A DNA stretch of 64,000 bases from Ramlibacter tataouinensis (GTDB lineage Bacteria; Pseudomonadota; Gammaproteobacteria; Burkholderiales; Burkholderiaceae_C), in assembly GCF_027941915.1 (NCBI RefSeq), contig NZ_CP116009.1, forward strand, positions 1,860,001-1,924,000, read 5' to 3'. Position 1 is the first letter of the stretch, and each line of letters opens with the position of its first letter. The notes under the pieces are model-generated. The model was not told the DNA's origin and made no database searches. It saw only the letters and a list, made by a program, of their open reading frames with translations. This document shows, in pieces, positions 47,120 to 55,274 of this stretch. Made by a program: the position numbers and the translations under genes.

Positions 47120-47413
47120 GGGCGGGATTCCTTGCGAAGTGGCGAAACGGCGATGGAGCCGGCGCCCCGCGCGGGCCGGGGTGCGGTCACGGCAGGTGGA
47201 CGTCGGGCGGGCGCGCGGCGCGAGCCGCGGCCCTAAGCCGCCGGGTAGGCAGCCGACCCCGCCGTGTGGACGACGCGCCAAGGCAGGTGCGGCCTGGTGG
47301 GCCTGACCTAGGGTTTACCCTGATTCTAGAAAGAAGGCCATTTCCGGCGCCCTGGGGCGGTTATTCCTGGGCGCCCGATGCCCGGCGCCGGCCGTGAACC
47401 GCTACAAACGGGC
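47120..47413. other. 294-bp divergent intergenic region with AGGGTTTACCCT
   Basis: No gene is seen. AGGGT-TT-ACCCT at 47310-47321 is a perfect palindrome and is followed by an AT-rich patch (GATTCTAGAAAG) in otherwise GC-rich DNA, so it is a candidate operator or promoter element for the ligase gene (about 90 bases downstream) or the divergent symporter gene. Confidence 0.45.
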
Positions 47414-48493
47414 ATGGCTTCCGCAAGTTTCCCCTCTCCGCCCATCGAGCCCATGCTGGCCAAGGTGGCCGACGCGCTGCCGGCCGAGCCCGGTTTCCTG
47501 TTCGAACCCAAGTGGGACGGCTTCCGGGCGCTGGTGTTCCGCGACCCGGAGGGCGTCCACATCCAGAGCCGCGACCTCAAGCCGCTGAACCGCTACTTCC
47601 CCGAGCTGGAGAAGGTGCTGGCCGAGCAGTTGCCGCGCGGCTGCATCGTGGATGGCGAGATCGTGGTGGCTGGCCCGAACGGGCTGGACTTCGACGCCCT
47701 GCAGCAGCGCATCCATCCGGCGGCCTCGCGCATCGCCAGGCTGGCCAAGGAGACGCCGGCCGGCTTCGTCGCCTTCGACCTGCTCGCCGCCGGCGGCCGG
47801 TCGATCATGGATTTGCCGCAGCAGGAGCGGCGCACCCGGCTGGAGCGCCTGCTCGGCTCGGCCCGGCCACCGCTGTACCTGACGCCGGTGACCAGCGACC
47901 GCGAGCAGGCCCAGGACTGGCTGCAGCGGTTCGAGGGCGCGGGCCTGGACGGCGTGATCGCCAAGCCGGCGAACGCGCCCTACCAGCCGGCCAAGCGCGC
48001 GATGTTCAAGATCAAGCACGCGCGCACCGCCGACTGCGTGGTGGCGGGCTTCCGCTGGTACAAGGACAGCACCGACGTCATCGGCTCGCTGCTGCTGGGC
48101 CTGTACAACCAGGCCGGCGTGCTGCAGCACGTGGGCGTGACCTCGTCGTTCACCAGGGACGTGCGGCGCCAGCTGGCGCAGGAGCTGGCGCCCTTGCGCG
48201 ACAACGCGATGGAGAACCACCCCTGGCGCGACTGGGCGCAGGCCAGCGCGGGCGACGCCGACCGCATGCCGGGGGCGAAGTCGCGCTGGAGCGGCGGCAA
48301 GGACCTGGGCTGGGAGCCGCTGCGGCCCGAGCGGGTGTGCGAGGTCAAGTACGACCACCTGCAGGGCGACCGCTTCCGCCACGCCACCACCTTCCTGCGC
48401 TGGCGGCCCGACAAGGCGCCGCAGGACTGCCGCTACGACCAGCTGGAGACCGCGACGCCGTTCGAGCTGCAGCAGGTGCTCACAGCGCGTTGA
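47414..48493 (+). CDS. ATP-dependent DNA ligase (LigC-like)
   Basis: A 359-residue ligase with the adenylation motif EPKWDGFRAL (Lys33), IVDGEIVV, EGAGLDGVIAKP and FKIKHARTADCVV, then a C-terminal OB fold (SLLLGLYNQAGVLQHVG). No nuclease or polymerase domain is attached, so it is the LigC/LigB-like stand-alone form used in accessory repair, not the NAD-dependent LigA. A LigD-type polymerase gene lies 5 kb away. Start at ATG 47414 fits the family; an upstream ATG at 47378 is possible. It overlaps the convergent hydrolase gene by 14 bases. Confidence 0.9.
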   Translation: MASASFPSPPIEPMLAKVADALPAEPGFLFEPKWDGFRALVFRDPEGVHIQSRDLKPLNRYFPELEKVLAEQLPRGCIVDGEIVVAGPNGLDFDALQQRIHPAASRIARLAKETPAGFVAFDLLAAGGRSIMDLPQQERRTRLERLLGSARPPLYLTPVTSDREQAQDWLQRFEGAGLDGVIAKPANAPYQPAKRAMFKIKHARTADCVVAGFRWYKDSTDVIGSLLLGLYNQAGVLQHVGVTSSFTRDVRRQLAQELAPLRDNAMENHPWRDWAQASAGDADRMPGAKSRWSGGKDLGWEPLRPERVCEVKYDHLQGDRFRHATTFLRWRPDKAPQDCRYDQLETATPFELQQVLTAR

Positions 48494-49340
48494 CCGGGAT
48501 CTTCAGGTAGGCGACGCCGTTGGCTTCGGGCGGCGGCAGCTCGCCGGCGCGGATGTTGACCTGCACCGCCGGCAGGATCAGCGTCGGCATCTCCAGCGTC
48601 GCGTCGCGCCGGGTCCGCATGTCCACGAAGGCGTCCTCGCCGACGCCGTCATGCACGTGGATGTTGCCCTTGCGCTGTTCGGCGACGGTGGTCTCCCAGG
48701 CGGGCTCGCGGCCCTGCGGCGGGTAGTCGTGGCACATGAACAGGCGCGTGGACGGCGGCAGTTCCAACAGGCGACGGATCGACGCGTACAGCTTGCGGGC
48801 ATCGCCCCCCGGGAAGTCGCAGCGCGCGGTGCCCACGTCCGGCATGAACAGGGTGTCGCCCACGAACACCGCGTCGCCGAAGCGATAGGCGATGTCGGCC
48901 GGCGTATGGCCGGGCACGTGCAGGACCTCGCCGACCAGCCGGCCCACGCGGATCTCGTCGCCGTCGGCCAGCAGGCGGTCGAACTGCGAGCCGTCCTGCC
49001 GGAACTCCGGCCCCAGGTGGTAGATGGCCTTGAACACGCCCTGCACGGCGGTGATGTGCTCGCCGATGGCCGTCTTGCCGCCCAGTTCCGCCTTCAGGTA
49101 GGGCGCCGCCGTCAGGTGGTCGGCATGGGCGTGGGTCTCCAGGATCCATTCGACCCGCAGGTTGTGCGCCTGCACGAACTCGATCAGGCGGTCGGCCGAT
49201 GCGGTGCCGGTGCGGCCTGACCTGGGGTCGTAATCCAGCACCGGGTCGATGATGGCGCAGGCCGAGCCCGGACCGTCGTGGATGACGTAGCTCACGGTCC
49301 ACGTCGCTGCGTCGAAGACGGCGTGCACTTGGGGGTTCAT
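48480..49340 (-). CDS. blh: MBL-fold persulfide dioxygenase-like hydrolase (Blh)
   Basis: A 286-residue metallo-beta-lactamase-fold enzyme with ETHAHADHLTAAPYLK (H70, H72, D74, H75), VPGHTPADI and FVGDTLFMPD: a full metal set. This is the ETHE1/Blh branch that oxidises glutathione persulfide to sulfite. It is divergent from the bigR-like gene and shares its operator, as in the BigR loci of Xylella and Agrobacterium. Start ATG 49340 with AAGGAG. Lacks the rhodanese/phosphatase-like extra domain of longer Blh proteins. Confidence 0.9.
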   Translation of the reverse strand: MNPQVHAVFDAATWTVSYVIHDGPGSACAIIDPVLDYDPRSGRTGTASADRLIEFVQAHNLRVEWILETHAHADHLTAAPYLKAELGGKTAIGEHITAVQGVFKAIYHLGPEFRQDGSQFDRLLADGDEIRVGRLVGEVLHVPGHTPADIAYRFGDAVFVGDTLFMPDVGTARCDFPGGDARKLYASIRRLLELPPSTRLFMCHDYPPQGREPAWETTVAEQRKGNIHVHDGVGEDAFVDMRTRRDATLEMPTLILPAVQVNIRAGELPPPEANGVAYLKIPVNAL

Positions 49341-49367
49341 GGGACAGCTCCTTCGTTTGGCTTGTCG

Positions 49368-49406
49368 ATATTCTATTGACAAATATCTTGTCCCTCAATA
49401 GACTAT
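49368..49406. promoter_or_regulatory. BigR-type operator with two embedded divergent promoters
   Basis: Half-sites ATATTCTATTGA and TCAATAGACTAT are inverted copies with one mismatch around 15 bp. Rightward: TTGACA (49376-49381), 17 bp, TAGACT (49399-49404). Leftward: TTGAGG (49398-49393), 17 bp, TAGAAT (49375-49370). Each half-site covers the -35 of one promoter and the -10 of the other, so one bound repressor would shut both. This AT-rich patch stands out from its surroundings. Confidence 0.85.
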
Positions 49407-49434
49407 CTGCCAAGCAAACGTTGAAGAGCCACCC

Positions 49435-49758
49435 ATGACCCCCGACACGACCGTTCCCCTGTCCGAGATGCAGGCGGCCTCGCACAAGGCCTGCGTCCTG
49501 ATGAAGGTGCTGGCCAACCCCGACCGGCTGCTGATCCTGTGCCACCTGTCGCAAGGCGAGGCACGGGTCGGCGAACTGGAACAGGCGCTGGGCATCGTCC
49601 AGCCCACCTTGTCGCAGCAGCTGACCGTGCTGCGGGCCGAAGAGCTGGTCACCACCCGGCGCGAGGGCAAGAACATCTACTACTCGCTGGCCAGCCCGCA
49701 GGCGCTGGCGGTGATCCAGACCCTTTACCAGCAGTTCTGCCAAGGCGCGCAGGAGTAA
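49435..49758 (+). CDS. bigR: ArsR-family persulfide-sensing repressor (BigR/SqrR-like)
   Basis: A 107-residue winged-helix repressor. DNA-recognition segment LGIVQPTLSQQLTVLRAEELV and beta-wing TTRREGKNIYYSL. Cys36 (in LLILCHL) and Cys102 (in QQFCQG) are 66 residues apart, the same spacing as the redox-active Cys pairs of BigR (42/108) and SqrR (41/107), which form a disulfide or tetrasulfide on persulfide exposure and release DNA. A third Cys20 is probably not part of the switch. First gene of the rightward operon. Confidence 0.92.
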   Translation: MTPDTTVPLSEMQAASHKACVLMKVLANPDRLLILCHLSQGEARVGELEQALGIVQPTLSQQLTVLRAEELVTTRREGKNIYYSLASPQALAVIQTLYQQFCQGAQE

Positions 49759-49762
49759 GCCC

Positions 49763-50197
49763 ATGACCATCGACTGGACCCATTTCACCCCTTGGGCCTC
49801 GCTCGCCGGCGGCGTGCTGCTCGGCGTCGCGGCTGCCGTCTTCATCCTGGCCAATGGCCGGGTGCTGGGCATCAGCGGCATCCTGGGCGGGCTGCTGTCG
49901 CCCAAGCCGGGCGACGCCGGCTGGCGCATCGCCTTCCTGCTCGGCATGGCGGCGGCACCCGTGACCTTCGGGCTGCTGGCGCCGGCCGGTTTTCTGCCGG
50001 CGCCGCGCATCGAGGCCGGCCTGGGGGCGGTGATCGCGGCCGGCCTGCTGGTCGGCTTCGGCACCCGCTACGGCTCCGGCTGCACCAGCGGCCATGGCGT
50101 ATGCGGGCTGTCGCGCCTGTCGCCGCGCTCGCTGGTTGCCACCGCGGCCTTCATGGGCGCGGGCTTCCTGACCGTCTATCTGCTGCGCCACGCCTGA
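49763..50197 (+). CDS. YeeE/YedE family membrane protein, N-half
   Basis: A 144-residue inner-membrane protein with four helices. [20 protein letters not shown] is the DUF395 signature with two Cys that, in YeeE, relay thiosulfate. It starts four bases after bigR and is followed by its complementary half; together they equal one full-length YeeE. Expected role: transport of a sulfur species such as thiosulfate or sulfite. Confidence 0.9.
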   Translation: MTIDWTHFTPWASLAGGVLLGVAAAVFILANGRVLGISGILGGLLSPKPGDAGWRIAFLLGMAAAPVTFGLLAPAGFLPAPRIEAGLGAVIAAGLLVGFGTRYGSGCTSGHGVCGLSRLSPRSLVATAAFMGAGFLTVYLLRHA

Positions 50198-50211
50198 AAG
50201 GACCCCGCACC

Positions 50212-50652
50212 ATGAGCCGTGCCATCGAATTCCTCGTCGGCCTGCTGTTCGGCTGGGGCCTGCTGCTGTCGGGCATGACCGATCCCGGCAAGGTCCAGGG
50301 CTTTCTCGACGTGGCGGGCGCCTGGGACCCCTCGCTCGCCTTCGTGATGGGCGGCGCCATTGCCGTCGGCTTCTTCGCCTTCGCGCTGGCGCGCAAGCGC
50401 ACCCGCACCTTACTGGGCGGCGCGCTGCAGCTGCCGACAGCGCGCGACATCGACAAGCCGCTGGTCGTCGGCTCCCTGATCTTCGGCGCCGGCTGGGGCC
50501 TGGCGGGCTTCTGCCCGGGACCGGGGCTGGTGGCGATGGCCGCCGGCAACGGCAAGGCGCTGGTGTTCGTCGCCGCCATGGTCGTGGGCATGCTCGGCTT
50601 CGAGCTGCTGGACCGCTTCAGCCGTCGCGGGCCGCGGCCCGCCGCCTCCTGA
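50212..50652 (+). CDS. YeeE/YedE family membrane protein, C-half
   Basis: A 146-residue inner-membrane protein with four helices: GLLFGWGLLLSGMTDPGKVQGFLD near the start and GAGWGLAGFCPGPGLV with the conserved Cys. This is the DUF6691/YeeE second-half type, paired with the preceding gene as in BigR loci. AAGGA lies nine bases before the ATG. Confidence 0.9.
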   Translation: MSRAIEFLVGLLFGWGLLLSGMTDPGKVQGFLDVAGAWDPSLAFVMGGAIAVGFFAFALARKRTRTLLGGALQLPTARDIDKPLVVGSLIFGAGWGLAGFCPGPGLVAMAAGNGKALVFVAAMVVGMLGFELLDRFSRRGPRPAAS

Positions 50653-50665
50653 AGCAAGCGACGCC

Positions 50666-52444
50666 ATGAGTGCCGCCGCCGGCCGCCGCGCAGCTTGGCT
50701 GCTGCGTCCGGCCTGGTCGCGCGGCTACGGCCGCGACACCCTGCTGCGCGATGGCGTGGCGGCGGTGATCGTCACGCTGATGCTGATCCCGCAAAGCCTG
50801 GCCTATGCCGCGCTGGCGGGGCTGCCACTCGAGGCCGGGCTGTACGCCAGCATCGCGCCGCTGCTGCTCTATGCCCTGTTCGGCAGCAGCGGCGTGCTGG
50901 CGGTGGGGCCGGTGGCCGTGGTGTCGCTGATGACGGCCGCCGCGATCGGCGAGCACGCCGCGGCCGGCGTGCCGGCTTGGACCGCCGCGCTCACGCTGGC
51001 CTTCCTGTCCGGCGGCATGCTGTTCCTGATGGGACTGCTGCGGCTGGGCTTCGTCGCCAACTTCCTCAGCCGCCCGGTGATCGCCGGTTTCATCACGGCC
51101 TCCGCGCTGCTGATCGCGGCCAGCCAGCTGGCCGTGGTGCTCGGCGTGCCGGCCAAGGGGCCCAACTTCTTCGTCACGATCGCCGCCCTGCTTGCGCGGC
51201 TGCGCGAGGTGCACGGGCTGACCGCCGCCGTCGGCCTGGGGGCCATCGCCTTCCTGTGGTGGGTGCGGCGCGGCCTCCAGCCGCTGCTGCTGCGCCTGGG
51301 CGTGGGCGCGCGGGCGGCCGACCTGGCCGCCAAGGCCGGCCCGGTCGCCGGCGTCGTGCTCACCGGCCTGCTCACCTGGGCGTTCGGGTTGGACCAGCAG
51401 GGGCTCAAGGTGGTCGGCACCGTGCCGCAGGGCCTGCCGCCGCTGACGGCGCCGGCCTGGGACCTGTCGCTCTGGCAGCGGCTGGCCGTGCCGGCGCTGC
51501 TGATCGGGGTGGTGGGCTTCGTCGAGTCGGTCTCGGTCGGCCAGACGCTGGCGGCGCGCCGACGCGAGCGCATCGACCCCGACCGCGAGCTGCTCGGCCT
51601 GGGTGCCGGCAACGTCGCCGCGGCGTTCACGGGGGGCTTTCCCGTCACCGGGGGCTTCGCCCGCTCGGTGGTGAACTTCGATGCCGGCGCGCAAACCCCG
51701 GCCGCGGGCATCTTCACCGCCGGCGGCATCCTGCTGGCGGCGCTGCTGCTGACGCCGGCGCTGTACCACGTGCCACAGGCCACGCTGGCGGCCACCATCA
51801 TCGTCGCCGTGCTGTCGCTGGTGGACCTGGACAGCCTGCGCCGCACCTGGGCCTATTCCAAGGGCGACTTCCTGTGCGTGCTGGCCACGCTGGCGGTGAC
51901 GCTGGGCTGGGGCGTCGAGAGCGGCCTGATCACCGGGGTGTTGCTCTCGCTCGCGCTGTACCTGCTGCGCAGCAGCCGGCCGCACATCGCCGAGGTCGGG
52001 CTGGTCCCCGGCACCGAGCACTTCCGCAACGTGCTGCGCCACCGCGTGCGGGTCTCGCCCCGGGTGCTCAGCCTGCGGGTGGACGAGAGCCTGTACTTCG
52101 CCAATGCCCGTGCGCTGGAAGACCGGATCAACGACGCCGTCGCCGCCCGCCCCCAGCTCAGGCACGTGGTGCTGCAGTGCTCGGCGGTCAACGCCATCGA
52201 TGCCAGCGCGCTCGAGAGCCTGGAAGCCATCGACCACCGGCTCGCCGACGCCGGCGTGCGACTGCACCTGAGCGAGGTGAAAGGCCCGGTGATGGACCGG
52301 CTGCAGCCGACCGCCTTCCTGCGCCGCCTGCGCGGCCAGGTGTTCCTGACGCACTACCAGGCGATCGAAACGCTGGCGCCCGAGGTGCTGCAGGACGACC
52401 GCGCGAACCCGGCTGCCACAGCCGCGCCCGCCGCCCGCGCCTGA
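50666..52444 (+). CDS. SulP family anion transporter with STAS domain
   Basis: A 592-residue transporter: about 14 membrane segments with the SulP signature IPQSLAYAALAGLPLEAGLYAS (first part), FTGGFPVTGGFARSVVN and a C-terminal cytoplasmic STAS domain (from about residue 455; ALEDRINDAV, VVLQCSAVNAIDASALESL). At the end of the BigR operon it probably exports sulfite or sulfate formed by Blh. Thirteen bases after the YeeE half. Confidence 0.92.
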   Translation: MSAAAGRRAAWLLRPAWSRGYGRDTLLRDGVAAVIVTLMLIPQSLAYAALAGLPLEAGLYASIAPLLLYALFGSSGVLAVGPVAVVSLMTAAAIGEHAAAGVPAWTAALTLAFLSGGMLFLMGLLRLGFVANFLSRPVIAGFITASALLIAASQLAVVLGVPAKGPNFFVTIAALLARLREVHGLTAAVGLGAIAFLWWVRRGLQPLLLRLGVGARAADLAAKAGPVAGVVLTGLLTWAFGLDQQGLKVVGTVPQGLPPLTAPAWDLSLWQRLAVPALLIGVVGFVESVSVGQTLAARRRERIDPDRELLGLGAGNVAAAFTGGFPVTGGFARSVVNFDAGAQTPAAGIFTAGGILLAALLLTPALYHVPQATLAATIIVAVLSLVDLDSLRRTWAYSKGDFLCVLATLAVTLGWGVESGLITGVLLSLALYLLRSSRPHIAEVGLVPGTEHFRNVLRHRVRVSPRVLSLRVDESLYFANARALEDRINDAVAARPQLRHVVLQCSAVNAIDASALESLEAIDHRLADAGVRLHLSEVKGPVMDRLQPTAFLRRLRGQVFLTHYQAIETLAPEVLQDDRANPAATAAPAARA

Positions 52445-52457
52445 GCCCGGCGGCCGG

Positions 52458-53498
52458 CTAACGGTCCTTGGCGAGCGGCTGCGCTGCACGGCCCGCCTTG
52501 CGCGCCGACGGCGGCGCCCGCGGCGGCTCGCCGGCCTGCTTGCGGTAGTGCGGCGGCCAGGGGGCGTCGCCCTGCCCCTCGCGCTCCTGCTGCGACGACA
52601 GCTCCAGCAGCGATTCGAGCGAGCCGGCCGCATCGTCGATGCCGGCGTGCGGGTCGCCGATCTTCGCCAGCCGGCCCGGCACCGTGCGCAGCGTGAAGTC
52701 GGCCGGGTCGCACCGCTGCAGTTCGTCCCAATCGACCGGGGTGGACACGCGCGCGTCCGGGCGCGGACGCACCGAGTAGGCCGAGGCCACCGTGCGGTCC
52801 TTGGCGTTCTGGTTGTAGTCGACGAACACGCCGTGGCGCTGCTCCTTCCACCACTGGGCGGTCGCCAACCCGGGCGCGCGCCGCTCGACCTCGCGCGCCA
52901 GCGCCAGCGCGGCGCGCCGCACCTGGTCGAACGACCAGCGCCGCTCGATGCGCACCAGCACGTGGATGCCGCGCGAGCCGGAGGTCTTGGGCCAGCCCGC
53001 CAGGCCGTGCTCGTGCAGCACCTCGCGCGCCAGCGCCGCCACCTGCCGGATCTGCGGCCACTCGACGCCGGGCACCGGGTCCAGGTCGACCCGCAGTTCG
53101 TCCGGGTGCTCCAGGTCGTCGGCGCGCACCGGGTGCGGGTGCAGCTCGATGCAGCCGAGGTTGGCCATCCAGGCCAGGGTGGCGGCGTGGCGCGGCACCA
53201 CCTCGTCGGCCGTGCGGCCGGACGGGAAGCGGATGGTGCTGACCTCCACCCAGTCCGGACGGCTGGCCGGGGCCCGCTTCTGGAAGAAGGACTCGCCCTC
53301 GATGCCATCCGGGAAGCGCTTGAGGACGCACGGCCGCCCGCCGGCGCCGCGCAGGGCGCCTTCGGCCACCGCCACGTAGTAGCGCACGAGGTCCAGCTTG
53401 CCGATGCCCGCCTGCGGGAACAGCAGCTTGCCCGGATTGCTGATCGTGACTTCGTGCTCGCCGACGGCGAGCACCGTGCCGCTGGACGCCGCAGCCAT
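52458..53498 (-). CDS. LigD-type DNA polymerase/primase, stand-alone (Prim-PolC-like)
   Basis: A 346-residue protein homologous to the polymerase domain of LigD: ISNPGKLLFPQ, CVLKRFPDGIEGESFFQKRAP (in part), the catalytic LRVDLDPVPG (DxD), KTSGSRGIHV and DYNQNAKDRTVASAYSVRP. The C-terminal 60 residues are basic and disordered. No ligase or nuclease domain is attached. In mycobacteria such a stand-alone Prim-PolC works with LigC in gap repair. Start ATG 53498; it is convergent with the SulP gene and divergent from prfC. No Ku gene is in the window. Confidence 0.88.
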   Translation of the reverse strand: MAAASSGTVLAVGEHEVTISNPGKLLFPQAGIGKLDLVRYYVAVAEGALRGAGGRPCVLKRFPDGIEGESFFQKRAPASRPDWVEVSTIRFPSGRTADEVVPRHAATLAWMANLGCIELHPHPVRADDLEHPDELRVDLDPVPGVEWPQIRQVAALAREVLHEHGLAGWPKTSGSRGIHVLVRIERRWSFDQVRRAALALAREVERRAPGLATAQWWKEQRHGVFVDYNQNAKDRTVASAYSVRPRPDARVSTPVDWDELQRCDPADFTLRTVPGRLAKIGDPHAGIDDAAGSLESLLELSSQQEREGQGDAPWPPHYRKQAGEPPRAPPSARKAGRAAQPLAKDR

Positions 53499-53592
53499 CC
53501 AGCCACCGTACACCCATCGGCGACAATACGGGCCCCGCCGAAACGCTTTGCAGCTCATCGGCCGAGCGCTTCTTCCGAAAGCCCTTTCCCCC

Positions 53593-55224
53593 GTGTCCGC
53601 TTCGCCCTTTGCCGCCGAGACCCGGCGCCGCCGCACCTTCGCCATCATTTCTCACCCCGACGCGGGCAAGACCACGCTGACGGAAAAGCTGCTGCTGTTC
53701 TCCGGCGCGATCCAGATCGCCGGCGCGGTGAAGGGGCGCAAGGCCTCGCGGCACGCCACCAGCGACTGGATGGAGATCGAGAAGCAGCGCGGCATCTCGG
53801 TGGCCAGCTCGGTGATGCAGATGGTCTACCGCGACCACGTGATCAACCTGCTGGACACGCCCGGCCACAAGGACTTCTCGGAGGACACCTACCGGGTGCT
53901 GACGGCGGTCGACTCGGCGCTGATGGTGATCGACGCGGCCAACGGCGTGGAGGCGCAGACGCGCCGCCTGATCGAGGTCTGCCGCCAGCGCAACACGCCC
54001 ATCATCACCTTCGTCAACAAGCTGGACCGCGAGGTGCGCGAGCCGCTGGACATCCTGGACGAGGTCGAGCGCGAGCTGGGCATGCCCTGCGTGCCCATGA
54101 CCTGGCCGGTCGGCAAGGGCAAGAGCTTCGGCGGCATCATGAACCTGCGCACCGACGCGATGACGGTGTTCGAGTCCGGCAGCGAGCGCCGGCCGCAGGA
54201 CTTCGAGACGATTCCCCTGGCCGACGAGGACACGCTGCGCGCGCGCTTCGGCGCCGAATACGAGGCCGCCGCCGAGAGCATGGAACTGGCCGCCGGCGCC
54301 TCGCCGGAATGGAACCACCAGGACTTCCTGGACGCCAAGCAGACCCCGGTGTTCTTCGGCTCCGGCGTCAACAACTTCGGCGTGATGGAGGTGCTGGACG
54401 CGCTGGTGGACCTGGCGCCGCCGCCGCAGCCGCGCAAGAGCTCGCTGGTGGTCAACCGGCAGGCGGTCGAGAAGATTGTGCGGCCGGAGGAGCCGAACTT
54501 CGCCGGCGTGGTGTTCAAGGTGCAGGCCAACATGGACGCCAACCACCGCGACCGCATCGCCTTCGTGCGCATGGCCTCCGGCAAGTACACCCCGGGCATG
54601 AAGCTCAAGGTGCAGCGCACCGGCAAGGAGCTGCGCCCGACCTCGGTCGTGACCTTCCTGTCGCAGCGGCGCGAGGCGGTGGACGAGGCCTTCGCCGGCG
54701 ACATCATCGGCTTCACCACGCACGGCGGGGTGCAGCTGGGCGACACCATCACCGACGGCGCCGCGCTGCAGTTCACCGGCCTGCCCTTCTTCGCGCCCGA
54801 GATGTTCATGACGGTGCTGCTGAAGAACCCGCTGCGCACCAAGCAGCTGCAGCAGGGGCTGGCCCAGCTGGGCGAGGAAGGCGCGATCCAGGTGTTCCGG
54901 CCGCAGATGGGCGGCGCCATGCTGCTGGGGGCGGTCGGCCAGCTGCAGTTCGAGGTGGTGCAGCACCGCCTGAAGACCGAGTACGACGCCGACATCCGGC
55001 TGGAAGGCTGCCCCTACACCGGCGCGCGCTGGATCACCGCCGACACGCCGCAGGAGCTGCGCCAGTTCACCGACGCCTATCCGCAACGGATGGCCCTGGA
55101 CGCCGCCAACGCCCTGGCATTTCTTTGCACTTCGCCGTACGACGTGCGGCTGGCGCAGGAACGATTTCCCAAAATCCACTTCCATCCGTTGCGCGAACAC
55201 GCCGGCCTCGAACTTCAGCACTGA
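53593..55224 (+). CDS. prfC: peptide chain release factor 3
   Basis: A 543-residue translational GTPase that removes RF1/RF2 from the ribosome. G1 is SHPDAGKTTLTEK, G3 DTPGHKDFSEDTYR, G4 NKLD; EKQRGISVASSVMQM is the RF3 switch region. The C-terminal domain ends normally (AQERFPKIHFHPLREH). The GTG start at 53593 matches the family N-terminus; extensions upstream are not conserved. Confidence 0.96.
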   Translation: MSASPFAAETRRRRTFAIISHPDAGKTTLTEKLLLFSGAIQIAGAVKGRKASRHATSDWMEIEKQRGISVASSVMQMVYRDHVINLLDTPGHKDFSEDTYRVLTAVDSALMVIDAANGVEAQTRRLIEVCRQRNTPIITFVNKLDREVREPLDILDEVERELGMPCVPMTWPVGKGKSFGGIMNLRTDAMTVFESGSERRPQDFETIPLADEDTLRARFGAEYEAAAESMELAAGASPEWNHQDFLDAKQTPVFFGSGVNNFGVMEVLDALVDLAPPPQPRKSSLVVNRQAVEKIVRPEEPNFAGVVFKVQANMDANHRDRIAFVRMASGKYTPGMKLKVQRTGKELRPTSVVTFLSQRREAVDEAFAGDIIGFTTHGGVQLGDTITDGAALQFTGLPFFAPEMFMTVLLKNPLRTKQLQQGLAQLGEEGAIQVFRPQMGGAMLLGAVGQLQFEVVQHRLKTEYDADIRLEGCPYTGARWITADTPQELRQFTDAYPQRMALDAANALAFLCTSPYDVRLAQERFPKIHFHPLREHAGLELQH

Positions 55225-55274
55225 TCCACGGCTGAGCCGCGCGAATAATCGCACTCCCACTGTGGAGTTGCGCC

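Noticed and set aside
50618-53506. A 962-codon minus-strand frame
   Set aside because: Antisense to the SulP gene and out of frame with the polymerase gene; Arg/Gln/His-rich noise.
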